64,000 nucleotides of DNA, from contig NC_058506.1 of NCBI RefSeq assembly GCF_020382885.2, forward strand, positions 13,928,318 to 13,992,317. The letters run 5' to 3'. The translations under genes were made by a program, and so were the position numbers. The notes beneath the pieces were generated by a model. The model was not told the DNA's origin. It saw nothing but the letters and a program-made list of their open reading frames with translations, and made no database searches. Below are positions 47,770-58,500 of this stretch, one piece after another (within the stretch, counting starts at the first letter, position 1; each line of letters begins with the position of its first letter). The stretch is from Scatophagus argus (taxonomy: Eukaryota; Chordata; Actinopteri; Scatophagidae).

Positions 47770-50190
47770 AATCAGAGGTTGGCAGAGGCAGAATCGGTTA
47801 AACCACCTGAAGATTCGGCTTGGTTCTTTGAAAGCATGAAAGAGCAAGAGGAAGACAGAAAAACAAGCAGGAGGGAGGATGACAAACAGAATGTCTCCAA
47901 ACGAGTTTTTCCTGTGCGTCCTCGCAGGGGACGTGACTTGACATGATGTGATGTCACCGAAGCTGTGGCCGCATGTGGCCCGTCTGGGTTTTCTTCCTTC
48001 TTTCCAGTCATTACACAAACACATGACGCGCAAACACACGGCGACAACCACTGCAGGGGAACAAAGGGAGGAGGGATTTTTTTTATTTTTTTGGACTCAC
48101 ATTATTCAGGCTTGACGCACGACACCTGATTTAAACCGCTCACGCACAAAGAGCTGAGGGCTGGACGCGGTGGCAAGTGCAAGAATTAAAGGCACCGCGA
48201 TTCTCAGGAGTGAAAGAGGTATTCACATGCTGTACGGAAGCCAAAGAGGGCAAGAAGGCGGCTTTTCAGCCTCCAGTTTATCAACAGAAGTCACATTGAA
48301 AACTCACCAAATATGGAGATGAATTGTTTTCATCGCACAGTGAGGGAAAAGTAACTACAGCTGTCAAATAAACGTAGTGGTGGAATAGAAAGTACACTAT
48401 TTGCCTCAGAGGTGGTGGGGTGTAAAAGTATAAAACTGCACAAAAGTTGCAAATACTTGAGTAAGGTACAAGCACCTTAAATTTGTAGTTAAGTTCAACA
48501 CTATCTTCTCTCCTTATCTGATCAGCAAAAAACTTGCACAGTCAAATCCTGCGATCTGAACTGTTTTAGGGAAATCACCAGATTTAGTCATGCAGTTATG
48601 TTAAGAGGGTAATTTTTGGTGACAAACCTCCCACATACACACGATGAGTCAGTGACACATCATATCTTCCTTATTAGTGAATACATGGCGATATGTTTGT
48701 GTTGCAGGCAGCACAAGCAGGACCTGGATCTGATTATTTTCAGGCAGGTGTGAGTTGAGACTTTCAGTAACAGCTTGTTCCTCGTAATTTCCTTATTCCA
48801 GAGGACCTCTTGATGCTCTGCCAGCTTTATACCTGATAACTCTTGAAGCTGTGGACTGAATTTGTTGTGCTGCATACTTTGCACACTCTGCACACTCTTG
48901 CAGGAAGTAGGTCACTGCTCTCATATGAAACCATTCAGGTAGGTAGTCTTTACAGGAAAGCTATACGTCCAAAGGAAACAAAATTCCCAGCACCTGTAAA
49001 TCTCACTGACTGGCTGACTGTGGCTTTCCTTTGTCTTCCACACAAGGATCTATTGAAAGTATAAAAACAACAATTTGTTTATTTTCTACAGAAGAAGGAA
49101 AATGTTGTTTTGAAAGCTTAAGGTTTTCTAGGTATTGAACAAATTAGATTAGTATTGTGCTATTATCATATGAACTACATCTCTAGAGCAAAATAAGGGG
49201 ATGAGTTTCATAGGAAACACTGCACGGGCTTCAAACATGTACTGTGGAGGTGTTTAGTGAAAATGAGGTGATGTTCAGATATGTTAATGACAAGCTAAAA
49301 ACAGAAACGAGTCGAATGTAAAGCAGTTGTGCATAATTTTCCCTTTTTCAAAAGACTGCATCTCAAAGTCCCAGCTTGCCCATTTACAATTTATAACACT
49401 GTCCACTTACTGTGTGTTACAAAACCTAAACTGCCATCTCTAATTATGCTTTGAATAAATATTTGGTAATTAAAACATGAAAACACATTTTACTCCACTT
49501 ACATAATATATATTTCTGGAGAAAAGACACAAGGCTTGCCTTTATACAGTTCGTTTGTACTTTAACAAGACTGGATTGGTTATAAAACTTCTTATCTGCG
49601 GTGGCCAACAGAATCGGTCCGAACAAACACTCAGCCAGCCACTCGTGATGAGAAACTAAACAGAAAGACAAAGACAGGATTATGGGAGGCCGTGACTAAA
49701 CCAAAGGACCGATTTACTCTCCAGTCACATAAAAACCACAACAAAAGCTGGATCCCAGTATGTAGCACGAGGACGACCAATGCTGACAGAGTGTCCCATT
49801 TCTTCAAGTCATGCCTGTAAAGTTATGGACGGGAGACTTTCATTGTTTTGGGGTGTGAACTATATTATGGAAAAACAGCAACAAGGAACCTTTTTTTGGG
49901 AAAATTATTTATTTCTGGAATGTTAGGTGCTAATATTATTGTGTTGATTCTTTAAATTCATTAAAAACAAAGTTCTCCACAGGAGAAATATTTTGTTGCG
50001 ACGCTCTCACCTTCCTGTCAGCACAATCATATTAATATTCAATGTTAGTCATTAATATTTAATTGGTCCCTTATTTTTTCTTGTTCTTCACTAACTTCAG
50101 AGTCGTCAGATCCATTAATAACTTGACTTACCACTTGTTCGAATGAACATTACTGTCTTTCACTTAATATTTTTGACTTCCTGTTTGCTG
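47770..50190. other. Between BICD-like gene and sumf2: 5' region, repeat copy C, sumf2 3' UTR
   Basis: 47770-48051 stays open in the frame of the BICD-like exon 1 but looks like 5' UTR. Repeat copy C is at about 48350-48505. Minus-strand AATAAA at 49908-49913 is the likely sumf2 poly(A) signal, about 280 bases after its stop. No further gene seen. Confidence 0.5.
48350..48505 (-). repeat. Dispersed ~460 bp repeat, copy C (partial)
   Basis: Contains CTGTCAAATAAACGTAGTGG, AGAAAGTACACTATTTGCCT and AATACTTGAGTAAGGTACAA, which correspond to the reversed end part of copy A's family. Truncated and diverged. Confidence 0.55.
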
Positions 50191-52424
50191 CTAAAGTTCA
50201 GTTTTGTCTTTTTTCTTCCCTTGTTTCTGTCCATCACTGGCAGCACACCTGAATCCCAGGTTATCAGAAGCCGAGTCAGGAGTGTTTCCCATCCTGCAGG
50301 ACACAGTATCAGTCAGCTCGGACTGTAGTACAGTTGCATTTCTTCTCTCTCTCTCTTTTTTTTAACAACTCACCTGGTTGTGATTCGTGCCTTATGATTA
50401 GCTGAACCATCCACTGTGTCAATCCAGGAGGCACCACGCAGCACATACATTGGTTGTGCTCCTGGAAAGGGCGTGGATGTCCATTCCCATGTGTTTCCCA
50501 TCATGTCGTAGAGTCCTGTGGGAAGAATCAACATCATTCCTTTTAATATTACGAAGCGCACAGTGAGAATCATCAGACTTATCAGATGACGAAGTAAAGC
50601 AATCTACGTTAGACTGGTTTTAATAAATGTCTGTAACATCCTTTTCTGTCTAATGTTTTTAACTAATTACATCTCCGTTTCTAATCTTATATCACCTCTT
50701 TTTTCTGTTTTTTACTTTAAATAAGGGACAATTACCATAACTGTTCTGGGGAGGGAACGCTGTGACAGGAGAGACTCCATGGTAACCATCTTCTGCAGTG
50801 TCTCTATCTGGAAACAATCCCTACAGAAATACAGAAAAAACAGTTATAAAACATGATCCATTGTCATGGGGGGGGGGGGGGGCGTATTTGGTCCATAATG
50901 TTTCGGTGGGTGGTGTGTGTCAAAGAACATTCATATGATTGCCACAAACAAAGGCTCCCCCGCAAAACACTGCATTGCAAACAGATGATTAATGCTGTGA
51001 CTGATCGGTGTATATACCGCATCCCACATAATTAATTCATAAATATATCTGTGAATCCCTCACTTAAACATCCTGTGAGGATAATATACTGTGCTAATGC
51101 TACTACAGTATGCATTACTGTTGTAGGCTTACCTGCCACAGGTTGCTTCTGTTGGCCTGGAATTTGTTTCCCCACGGATAAGTCCGACCTGGAACACAAC
51201 ACGCAAAAGAGATAAGAGGACAGCAACCCAACCAATCTTTCAAATAGGAACAAAACTCTATTATGGCAGCACAGAGTATAAAGTACATTCTACGCTTTCA
51301 GAGTATAAAGTGTGTACCTTGCAGGCCCCCACGTGCAGCCCACTCCCACTCCTCCTCAGTGGGCAGACGCTTGTCCTTCCACCGGCAGAAGGCCTGAGCA
51401 TCGTTCCAGCTCACCTGAACCACTGGGAAGTCCAGGCGCTCCCGAATGCCTGAACCAGGTCCTGCGGGCTGAGCAGTGGAGGGTCAAAGGAGTGAAAGGC
51501 AGGCAATGAAGGAATGCTGGGAGGCAATGAAAGAAATAACAAAACAAAGACCTCACCTGTCTCCAAAACACTCGTTCCACAGGTAACCACCAAGGAGCAG
51601 ACTGGGTGAGAAAGATGTGAAAATTAGGCAAAAGTAAAAGTTATTTAATTTAATTCATGGGCTTAGTTGAATTCTGGTTGTGGTCCACAGAGTATTTCAA
51701 AGCTGTGAAAAGATGTTACAGTATAGAGTGTGGATCATGATTAAATTGCCACAGCAATGAAATAGATAATGATATTATTTCTGTCCAGATCAATCAGCCC
51801 TAGTTGCAGCTGGTAAAACATTTATATTTCCCCTCTGAAATGTAGGGGAGAAGAGGTATAAAGTATCATAAAATGGAGCAACTCAAGTACAAGTACTCAA
51901 GTAAGGGCAAGTACCTCAATCCTCTGCGTGACTTTGCTCTTCAGCTCATCTGACACAAAGTCTTGAAACACAAAACTCCATCCAAACGTCTCAGCCTCAG
52001 TTTTGTACTTCTGTGCTCTCACAAAGTCTCTGTGATGAATAAATACCAAATCAGACACTTTAATATATTATATTCAACTAACTATCAAAAACTCTAATAT
52101 TGGTTCTCCCATATCGGAAGATTTAATACCTGAAATCGGCATTTGTGACCGGGTATTTGTCTATTTTAAAAGGCTTCAGTTCAACGTCCTTGGTGGGCGA
52201 CTCTCCATCTTTCCCATCAGCTGCACTGGTTCCCATTAACATCTTTCCTCCTGGTATATTCAGCATTTCATCTGCTGCAGGTGTGTCAGGAGGAAACTTG
52301 TCTCGATCATGCTGACACTGACACAACACATTCTGGTGTGTTCAGAAATTCAAAGGTGTGATTTCTTACCTGCAACTGCCAGCAAGCACACAGTAAACAT
52401 CCAGGACGTCACTCTAACGTTCAT
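50191..52424 (-). CDS. sumf2: SUMF2, sulfatase-modifying factor 2 (FGE paralogue), 298 aa
   Basis: Exons (minus): 52370-52424, 52130-52274, 51915-52029, 51557-51601, 51318-51468, 51133-51188, 50736-50820, 50374-50515, 50191-50293. The total of 897 bases gives 298 residues (human 301). An N-terminal hydrophobic signal peptide ([10 protein letters not shown]) is followed by the FGE-sulfatase fold: [68 protein letters not shown] and [12 protein letters not shown]2 is an ER-lumen protein that binds sulfatases and SUMF1 but lacks formylglycine-generating activity. Consistent with this, the cysteine pair of the SUMF1 active site is missing ([10 protein letters not shown] here). The C-terminus KTEL resembles a KDEL-type retrieval signal. 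Exon 2 has a tandem NAG acceptor. An in-frame upstream ATG at 52451 could add nine residues. It lies head-to-tail downstream of cct6a, as in human 7p11.2. Confidence 0.95.
50868..50882 (+). repeat. G15 homopolymer in sumf2 intron 6
   Basis: Fifteen Gs on the plus strand, so a C15 run in the transcript, ending 47 bases upstream of the exon 7 acceptor. Length may vary between individuals or be a sequencing artefact. Confidence 0.7.
51825..51921 (-). repeat. Dispersed ~460 bp repeat, copy D, running into sumf2 exon 3
   Basis: Contains CCCTCTGAAATGTAGGGGAG, AGGTATAAAGTATCATAAAA and ACTCAAGTAAGGGCAAGTAC, matching the family of copies A-C. Its end coincides with the sumf2 exon 3 donor at 51914/51915, so the donor GTACTTG falls in repeat-like sequence. 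Confidence 0.6.
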
Positions 52425-52864
52425 GTTTGTCAAGATAATTTTAGCTGACATAAATTCGCTTTTACTCGGGTATATAGTTGCATATGCAAATACAAGGTTA
52501 AGAGTTAACTAGTAGCATAACTTCCAAACTTCAATCCAATGCTAACATTTTCTCTCTCGGACATATTTCACCGTCGCAACGGAAACGAGTTCGTCGACAA
52601 ACTAGTTCCGTGTGATATAAAGAGTTCCACTTTATTAAAAACGTATACCCACAGGCGTTAATTTGATTTTATGTATACAAATACGTTATATTATACACCT
52701 ATCAGCCAAAACATTATGACCACTGACAGGTGAAGTGAATAACACGGATTGTCGCTTTACAATGATAACTGGCAGTGGGATATATATATGGTGGGATATA
52801 ATAGGTATCAAGTAAACATTTTCTCCTTGAAGTTAATGTGTTGGGAGAAAAAGATAACTGCAGT

Positions 52865-53297
52865 CAAACCAGTTCACTTCGAAAATCACAATAAAATCCC
52901 CCCCAAATACGATGCATTAGCATAATAACCAGTTAGTCCATTAATTCAGTTTTTCACCCAATCACTCAATAATACACAAACATAAATAGATAAAGTTTAA
53001 AAAATATATAAATATACAAATAAAACAAACAGTAACAGGAAGTTCTGATGTAACATAATCTGATGAAATTGGTTTGTGGAAACAGGAAGTTTTCTTTAAA
53101 TACCAGCCTGAAATTAGAAGAAAAATAATTGATATGAGATTTTAGAGGACTTTAATTTTGAAATGCTAGTTGTCAGAATTATTGCTTTTATTGTGAAATC
53201 AGTTCTGACTGTATTACCCTAATATCTCGTACATACACGCACTGGAAAACAACGCGGGGCCATTTTGGCTATGCTTTTCGAAGTGGAGGTTGGCTTG
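52865..53297. mobile_element. Small TIR element (MITE) inside the Tc1 leader
   Basis: A 433-base insert is flanked on both sides by ACTGCAGT (52857-52864 and 53298-53305), an 8-base direct repeat that is also palindromic. The ends are inverted repeats of about 40 bases: left CAAACCAGTTCACTTCGAAA against the reverse of right TTCGAAGTGGAGGTTGGCTT. No coding capacity. An 8-base duplication would fit a hAT-type element (inferred). Confidence 0.6.
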
Positions 53298-53311
53298 ACT
53301 GCAGTGAAAAA

Positions 53312-54364
53312 ATGGGCAAGCGTAAGGATCTGAGCGACTTTGACAAGGGCCGAATTGTGATGGCTAGACGACTTGGTTACAGCCTCTCCAAAACTGCAGC
53401 TCTTGTGGGATGTTCCCGGACTGCAGTGGTCAAGACCTACCAAAAGTGGTCCAAGGAAGGAAAACTGGTGAACCGCAGACAGGGTCATGGGCGACCAAGG
53501 CTTATTGATGCACGGGGGGAACGAAGGCTGGCCCGTCTTATCCGATCCAATAGAAGTGCTACTGTAGCTCAGATTGCTGAAAAGGTCAATGCTGGTTCCG
53601 ACAGAAAGGTGTCAGAGCACACAGTGCATCGCAGTTTGTTGCGTATGGGGATGCGCAGACGCACACTGGTCAGGGTGCCCATGCCGACCCGTGTCCACCA
53701 CCAGAAGCGCCTACAATGGGCACGTGAGCATGAAAACTGGACCACGGAGCAATGGAAGAAAGTGGCCTGGTCTGATCAGTCACGTTTTCTCTTAGATCAT
53801 GCGGATGGCCGGGTGTGTGTGCGCCGCTTACTTGGGAAAGACAAGACACCAGGATCCACTGTGGGAACAGAGCAAGCCGGTGGAGATAGTGTGATGCTTT
53901 GGGCAATGTTCTGTTGGGAAACCTTGGGTCCTGCCATTCATGTGGATGCCGGTTTGACTTGTACCTCCTACCTAAATATTGTTGCTGACCATGTACACCC
54001 CTTCATGGAAACGGTATTCCCAGATGGCAGTGGCCTCTTTCAGCAGGACAATGCGCCCTGCCGCACTGCAAAAGTAGTTCAGGAGTGGTTTGAGGAACAC
54101 AACAACGAGTTCGACGTGTTGACTTGGCCTCCAAATTCTCCAGATCTCAATCCAATCGAGCATCTGTGGGATGTGCTGGAAAAACAAGCACAATCCCTGG
54201 AGGCACCACCTCGCACTTTGCAGGACTTACAGGACCGACTGCTGACGGCTTGGTGCCAGATACCACAGCACACCTTCAGAGGTCTAGTGGAGTCCATGCC
54301 TCAACGGGTCAGGGCTGTTTTGGCGTCAAAGGGGGACCTACGCAATATTAAAGCCTTAAATTGA
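53312..54364 (+). CDS. Tc1-like transposase, intact 350-codon frame, DD36E spacing
   Basis: Cut-and-paste transposase of the Tc1/mariner superfamily. The ATG at 53312 begins [16 protein letters not shown]. An N-terminal paired-like helix-turn-helix region (about 1-115) contains the GRPR hinge at 60-63. Catalytic residues are all present: D155 in WSDQSRF, D246 in QQDNAPC and E283 in NPIEHLW. The gap between D246 and E283 is 36 residues, against 34 in Sleeping Beauty-type elements, matching the DD36E group reported under the name Incomer. No stop or frameshift interrupts the frame, so the insertion is young or under selection. It lies between sumf2 and cct6a. Codon use and the lack of introns fit a transposon, not a host gene. 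Activity cannot be judged: its leader is interrupted and the right terminus is missing. Confidence 0.9.
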   Translation: MGKRKDLSDFDKGRIVMARRLGYSLSKTAALVGCSRTAVVKTYQKWSKEGKLVNRRQGHGRPRLIDARGERRLARLIRSNRSATVAQIAEKVNAGSDRKVSEHTVHRSLLRMGMRRRTLVRVPMPTRVHHQKRLQWAREHENWTTEQWKKVAWSDQSRFLLDHADGRVCVRRLLGKDKTPGSTVGTEQAGGDSVMLWAMFCWETLGPAIHVDAGLTCTSYLNIVADHVHPFMETVFPDGSGLFQQDNAPCRTAKVVQEWFEEHNNEFDVLTWPPNSPDLNPIEHLWDVLEKQAQSLEAPPRTLQDLQDRLLTAWCQIPQHTFRGLVESMPQRVRAVLASKGDLRNIKALN

Positions 54365-54604
54365 CTTTAGATCAAGGAACATCCAGTACTTTCATACAGT
54401 CACTGGGACAGTTTTTAGTTCATGGTCATTAAGAGCACTTGCAGAAGAAATATTTAAAACTTGTAATCATGCAGTATTATAGTTGTCGCTTATCAGATGT
54501 ACAACTGATAACTACACACTTTATAGGCTTATAGCTTTTGTTTGGATGTAAAATCTGCACCGCTACATCATGTATTTTAGCTTCATTTTGAAATGCAGTG
54601 GACT

Positions 54605-55125
54605 AGAAACAACAGAAAAAATGCCACAACTTTAATATCACTGACAGGTGGAGTGAATATCATATGTTTGTAATACAATGTTCTGCAAATGTTGTGGGAA
54701 AGCTTGGGCTCTGGCAATGGTGTGGATGTTCTTTAACACACACACACCACCCACCTAAGCATGGCAGACCAAATAAAGGTTCCCTCCTTGACAACAACTT
54801 TTTCCCACAGCAGCAGCTGGACAGCGTAGCCCATCACATTTCAAAAACAGCTCAGGAATGCCTCAAGAACCACAACAACGGCCTGCAGACTCCCCAGATT
54901 CCAACCTGACTGATAATCTGTGGGATGCACCAGAATAAGCCGAATGCACCTTCCCACCCACAATGCACAGGACCCAAAAGGTCCGACACTGCAACGTTGG
55001 TGACCACAAAATACCCTCAGAGGTGCCGTGTCCCTTCTTCTGACACCTCAGATATATTTTGGCAGCATAAGGGGGGCCTACAAAACACCAAGCAGGTGGT
55101 TTTAATGTTGAAGCTGATAAGTGTA
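54605..55125 (+). mobile_element. Decayed, internally deleted Tc1-like copy
   Basis: The left part has ATCACTGACAGGTGGAGTGA (cf. ACTGACAGGTGAAGTGAATA at 52724 on). Internal pieces parallel the intact transposase gene (AATGTTCTGC, TTGGGCTCTGGCAATGGTGT, CCACCTAAGCAT, GATAATCTGTGGGATG). The right end, 55095-55125, reads GGTGGTTTTAATGTTGAAGC then TGATAAGTGTA, the reverse of the family terminus. No open frame. It lies downstream of the cct6a poly(A) site. Confidence 0.65.
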
Positions 55126-55240
55126 CATTCCATCATCACTTTTAATAACATTCATACACTCTTCCAAGAATAAGGAGATTTTTTTTTTTTTTTCAAGCAA
55201 AGACAAAACACAACCAAATCTCTCAAGAGCGAAGAGAACC

Positions 55241-55246
55241 TTTAAT
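55241..55246 (-). terminator. Candidate cct6a poly(A) signal (ATTAAA)
   Basis: ATTAAA on the minus strand, 273 bases after the cct6a stop codon; the commonest variant of the poly(A) signal. Confidence 0.4.
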
Positions 55247-55518
55247 GGGTACAAACGAAACTGAGTGGCAGAGGTCAGTGCTTTTAACAAAAATCTCATA
55301 AATAAACCAATCAGAGGGGGGGCAATGACAAATGCAAGAAAAAAAAACCATGACTAGCATGACAATGGTTTCCGAAAGACGCTGTGATGCTGACAGCAGG
55401 CTGTCCATCAGACTGGGGTGCTTCAGAGTTCCAAGACTGGGAACACGTTGACTGAACCGTTAAGGTAAACAACTATCCCTGTGAGTATAACAACAGCTGC
55501 AGCTTCTTTAGCTGACTT

Positions 55519-58500
55519 TTAACCTTTCAGAGAGGACATTCCAGCTCGCATGATCTCATCCACCAACAAGATGTTGCTGGCGATCACCGTGCTGTGAAGG
55601 AATAAAGACCAACATAAGAGATTGAAGAAACAATGCACCAAAATATTTTCAAATATTCCATTGGTCTTGTGCAGTTTAGAAAGGTGTAATCTCACCATGA
55701 ATGGAGAAGTTGTTTCTTAACGCTGTAATTATCCCATACGCCTGCCTCTCCTGCCACCATGGGTTCACCTGAACAACAAAAAGATGTAAGTTCAAACAAA
55801 CAAACCAAAAAAACCCCAACATAACATACAATAATACTCTGAGAGGTTTGTAAATCTGTTTTCTGAGAGTTTGATACTTGAACACTTTATTACTGTTTGA
55901 CATCTGTATAATAGTCAACATGTGCTTGATGCTGAGTTTTCAAAATGCTTAAATTCTCAGGATTTTTCTACAAATTTTGACCTCAACTTGATAATGAAAG
56001 CGCTTCAAAATTCATTGTGTTCTTATATCATCAATATCTGCTTTTGAAAAACACAAAACACATATTCTGTTGCCTTGTAGATGAACTATACTGTGCAGCA
56101 CAATCTCCCATTAACGCTGCGTTTCTGACCTGTGCTCAGATCCACTCCAACTAGCTGACCGGACTCCTTGTACTCCATCTGCAGCTTCAGAAGGGTCTCC
56201 TGTGGGTCATAGCCAGAGTTCTGGGCCAAAACCTACAAAGGAACATGCATAATTGAAATCAACAGAGGCTGATACCATACCAGTGATCACATAACAAATC
56301 AGCAGAACCAGTTTTCCTATCTGATAAATGTGGGTAGGATGAACAGAGCTACTATCAGCAGAACAATACTGAAGCGAGAGTTTTCCACTCTTCAGGTTCA
56401 CCTTGGGGATGATAAGGAGAGCATCTGCAAAGGCCTGGACTCCCAGCTGGGCTCTGCCTTTGACATTGGGCTTGTGTTTTACCAGAGCGTCTGCCACAGC
56501 CACCTCGAACGCACCAGCACCAGGCACGACACTACCTGAAGAGACAAAGATGAAGAAACTCAGAAAACACACAAGTTTGACTGTCTCAGTTTAATAAGAC
56601 AAGAACAGTGTGTTGGCTCCGATAAAAACTTTGCAGGGTTTGTTCTGATCAGCTGAATACATGTAGGAGAGACCAATACTCTCTTAATGCAGAGGAAAAG
56701 ACCAGAGTCACTGTAGCACAGACATGAGAGACCAGGGAGGGCCATGTTAGCATCCCTGGGTGTTCGCTGTGCAAGTAACACCTTCACAAAAAGAAAGATT
56801 TTAGTGTGAAGTGTGTGAAAGAGTGAATGTGTAACTGCATTAAGAGGATCAACTACTTAAAACAAAACCTTGTAATTTAGCGCTAAACTTAATTTAAATA
56901 AGGAAAACTGAACAATACGTTGAACTGCACCCAGGTGGCAAAAACGTAACAGAACTTCAGGATGAAATCACTTTTGCATAAAACATGAAATTTCATAAAC
57001 GTGTAGTAAAACTTTCTGGCCTTAAGAGTTGCTTATTTCCTTACCGTCTTCTATGGCATTCTTGACAGCACGCAAACCATCCCTTACAGCGTCTTTGATC
57101 TGTGTGAGGGTGTGTTTGTTGGGTCCCTTCACCAGCAGGGTGACTGAACGAGGGTTTCCACACTTCTCAATGAATGTGTACTTCTCCTCTCCCTGCAAAC
57201 AGAATGAGGAATAATTAACAACTCGGCCAAAGCATTTTAAACACAAATTGTGACAGCCAACATCCCCTGACACTTAAAAGGAAGGAAATGGCTTAAATTT
57301 TACTCTTTTTTTTTCCACACCCAGAAAAGCTAAAAGGATAAATACTCACCAATGTGTGCTCATAAACCAACCCAGCATGTCCCAAGCACTCAGGTGTGAG
57401 GTCATCAACCGAATTCATGGCGATGCCCCCACATGCGAGGGTGAGCCTGCCCAGGGAACAAAACGTACGTGTAATTCAGGTCTTTGATGTGATTTGTGAT
57501 GATCAAACAGCTGGGAGCTTCACCGAACAAAAAGCATGAACATAAAATACATTTAATCATACAGGAGAGTTGACTGCCTGTTTGTTAAACTGCAGCACCA
57601 CCATCTTAGATTTACACACACACACACAGAGGAGTGTGTTCTGATCAGCTGAATACATGTAGGAGAGACTAAAACTCTCTTAATGCAGAGGAAAAGACCA
57701 GAGTCACTGTAGCACAGCCATGAGAGACCAGGGAGAGCCATGTTAGCATCCCTGGGTGTTCGCTGTGCAAATGGCAACTGCATTTTACAAAAAACAAAAC
57801 AACAGATAAACTGCCAACAATTTCAGTTGTTATTTTTAGGAAATAACCAAGAGAAATGATTGAATCTAATGTACCCAAAAGTTTGAGGAATTTCCGGTCA
57901 TGGGTTTTGGTGGAGCGAATCTGAGGACCTTTGACACAAGGTTTTTATATTCATATAACATCCAGTATAAAAGGATGGTTCACTGGCCTGATGTGGCTGC
58001 TCTGCATGTTTGGCAGGCTGAAGGGCGCCCCCTTGTGGCCAAGCAAACTAAAATGCTCATGAAGGACGAGCTCTGTGACGCATTTGTAGTAAACAATTCA
58101 ATAATTATGTTGGAAAAAAGTTGCTTACAGCAACTTATAAAACTCATACTTTCTAATTAGCTTGTTTTGTGAGATGTGTCTACTTTATACTGAGAGGTTT
58201 TATTTTAATTTACCTTTTCACTGAATTTTAACATTTTAGATTAATTATCTCCAGCCCCTTTGGGCTAGTTTTTGTTCTTCCTTTTCCATAAAAAATGCAG
58301 TAAATAAAACTTTTATTCCCATGTAAATCTACGACAGTTTCATTATACAGAAAAGACTACTTACAAATAATAAGCAAAATGTTTTACTTTATTACCTCTC
58401 CATGTTCCTCCTCTTTGCCCTGCGCAGGGCTACAATACCTGCTTTGGCGAGGGCATCCAGGGACAAGGGGTCAATACCCTAAACAACACACAGAAAATAA

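Larger units (their letters stand above)
52694..54364 (+). mobile_element. Tc1/mariner element with intact transposase frame; right end not found
   Basis: The left terminus begins TACACCTATCAGCC at 52694 next to a TA. It is followed by internal sequence typical of a widespread fish Tc1 family (ACTGACAGGTGAAGTGAATA). The 5' leader is interrupted by a 433-base insertion (52865-53297) and then continues into the transposase frame (53312-54364). No matching right terminus is seen directly after the stop, although one occurs at 55095-55125, beyond a second decayed copy. Either the right end has been lost, or the two copies form one composite. Confidence 0.75.

Noticed and set aside
47770-48051. 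Upstream in-frame extension of the BICD-like protein (94 codons)
   Set aside because: The frame opens without an ATG at 48051, and its composition (Cys, Phe-rich, then Leu-rich) does not fit the acidic N-terminus that follows. It is treated as 5' UTR.
52313-52330. Alternative sumf2 exon 2 acceptors at TGTCAG or CATGATCGAG
   Set aside because: The first breaks the reading frame; the second gives a 68-base intron with no pyrimidine tract. The CTGCAG acceptor at 52274 has a clear pyrimidine stretch and fits the frame.
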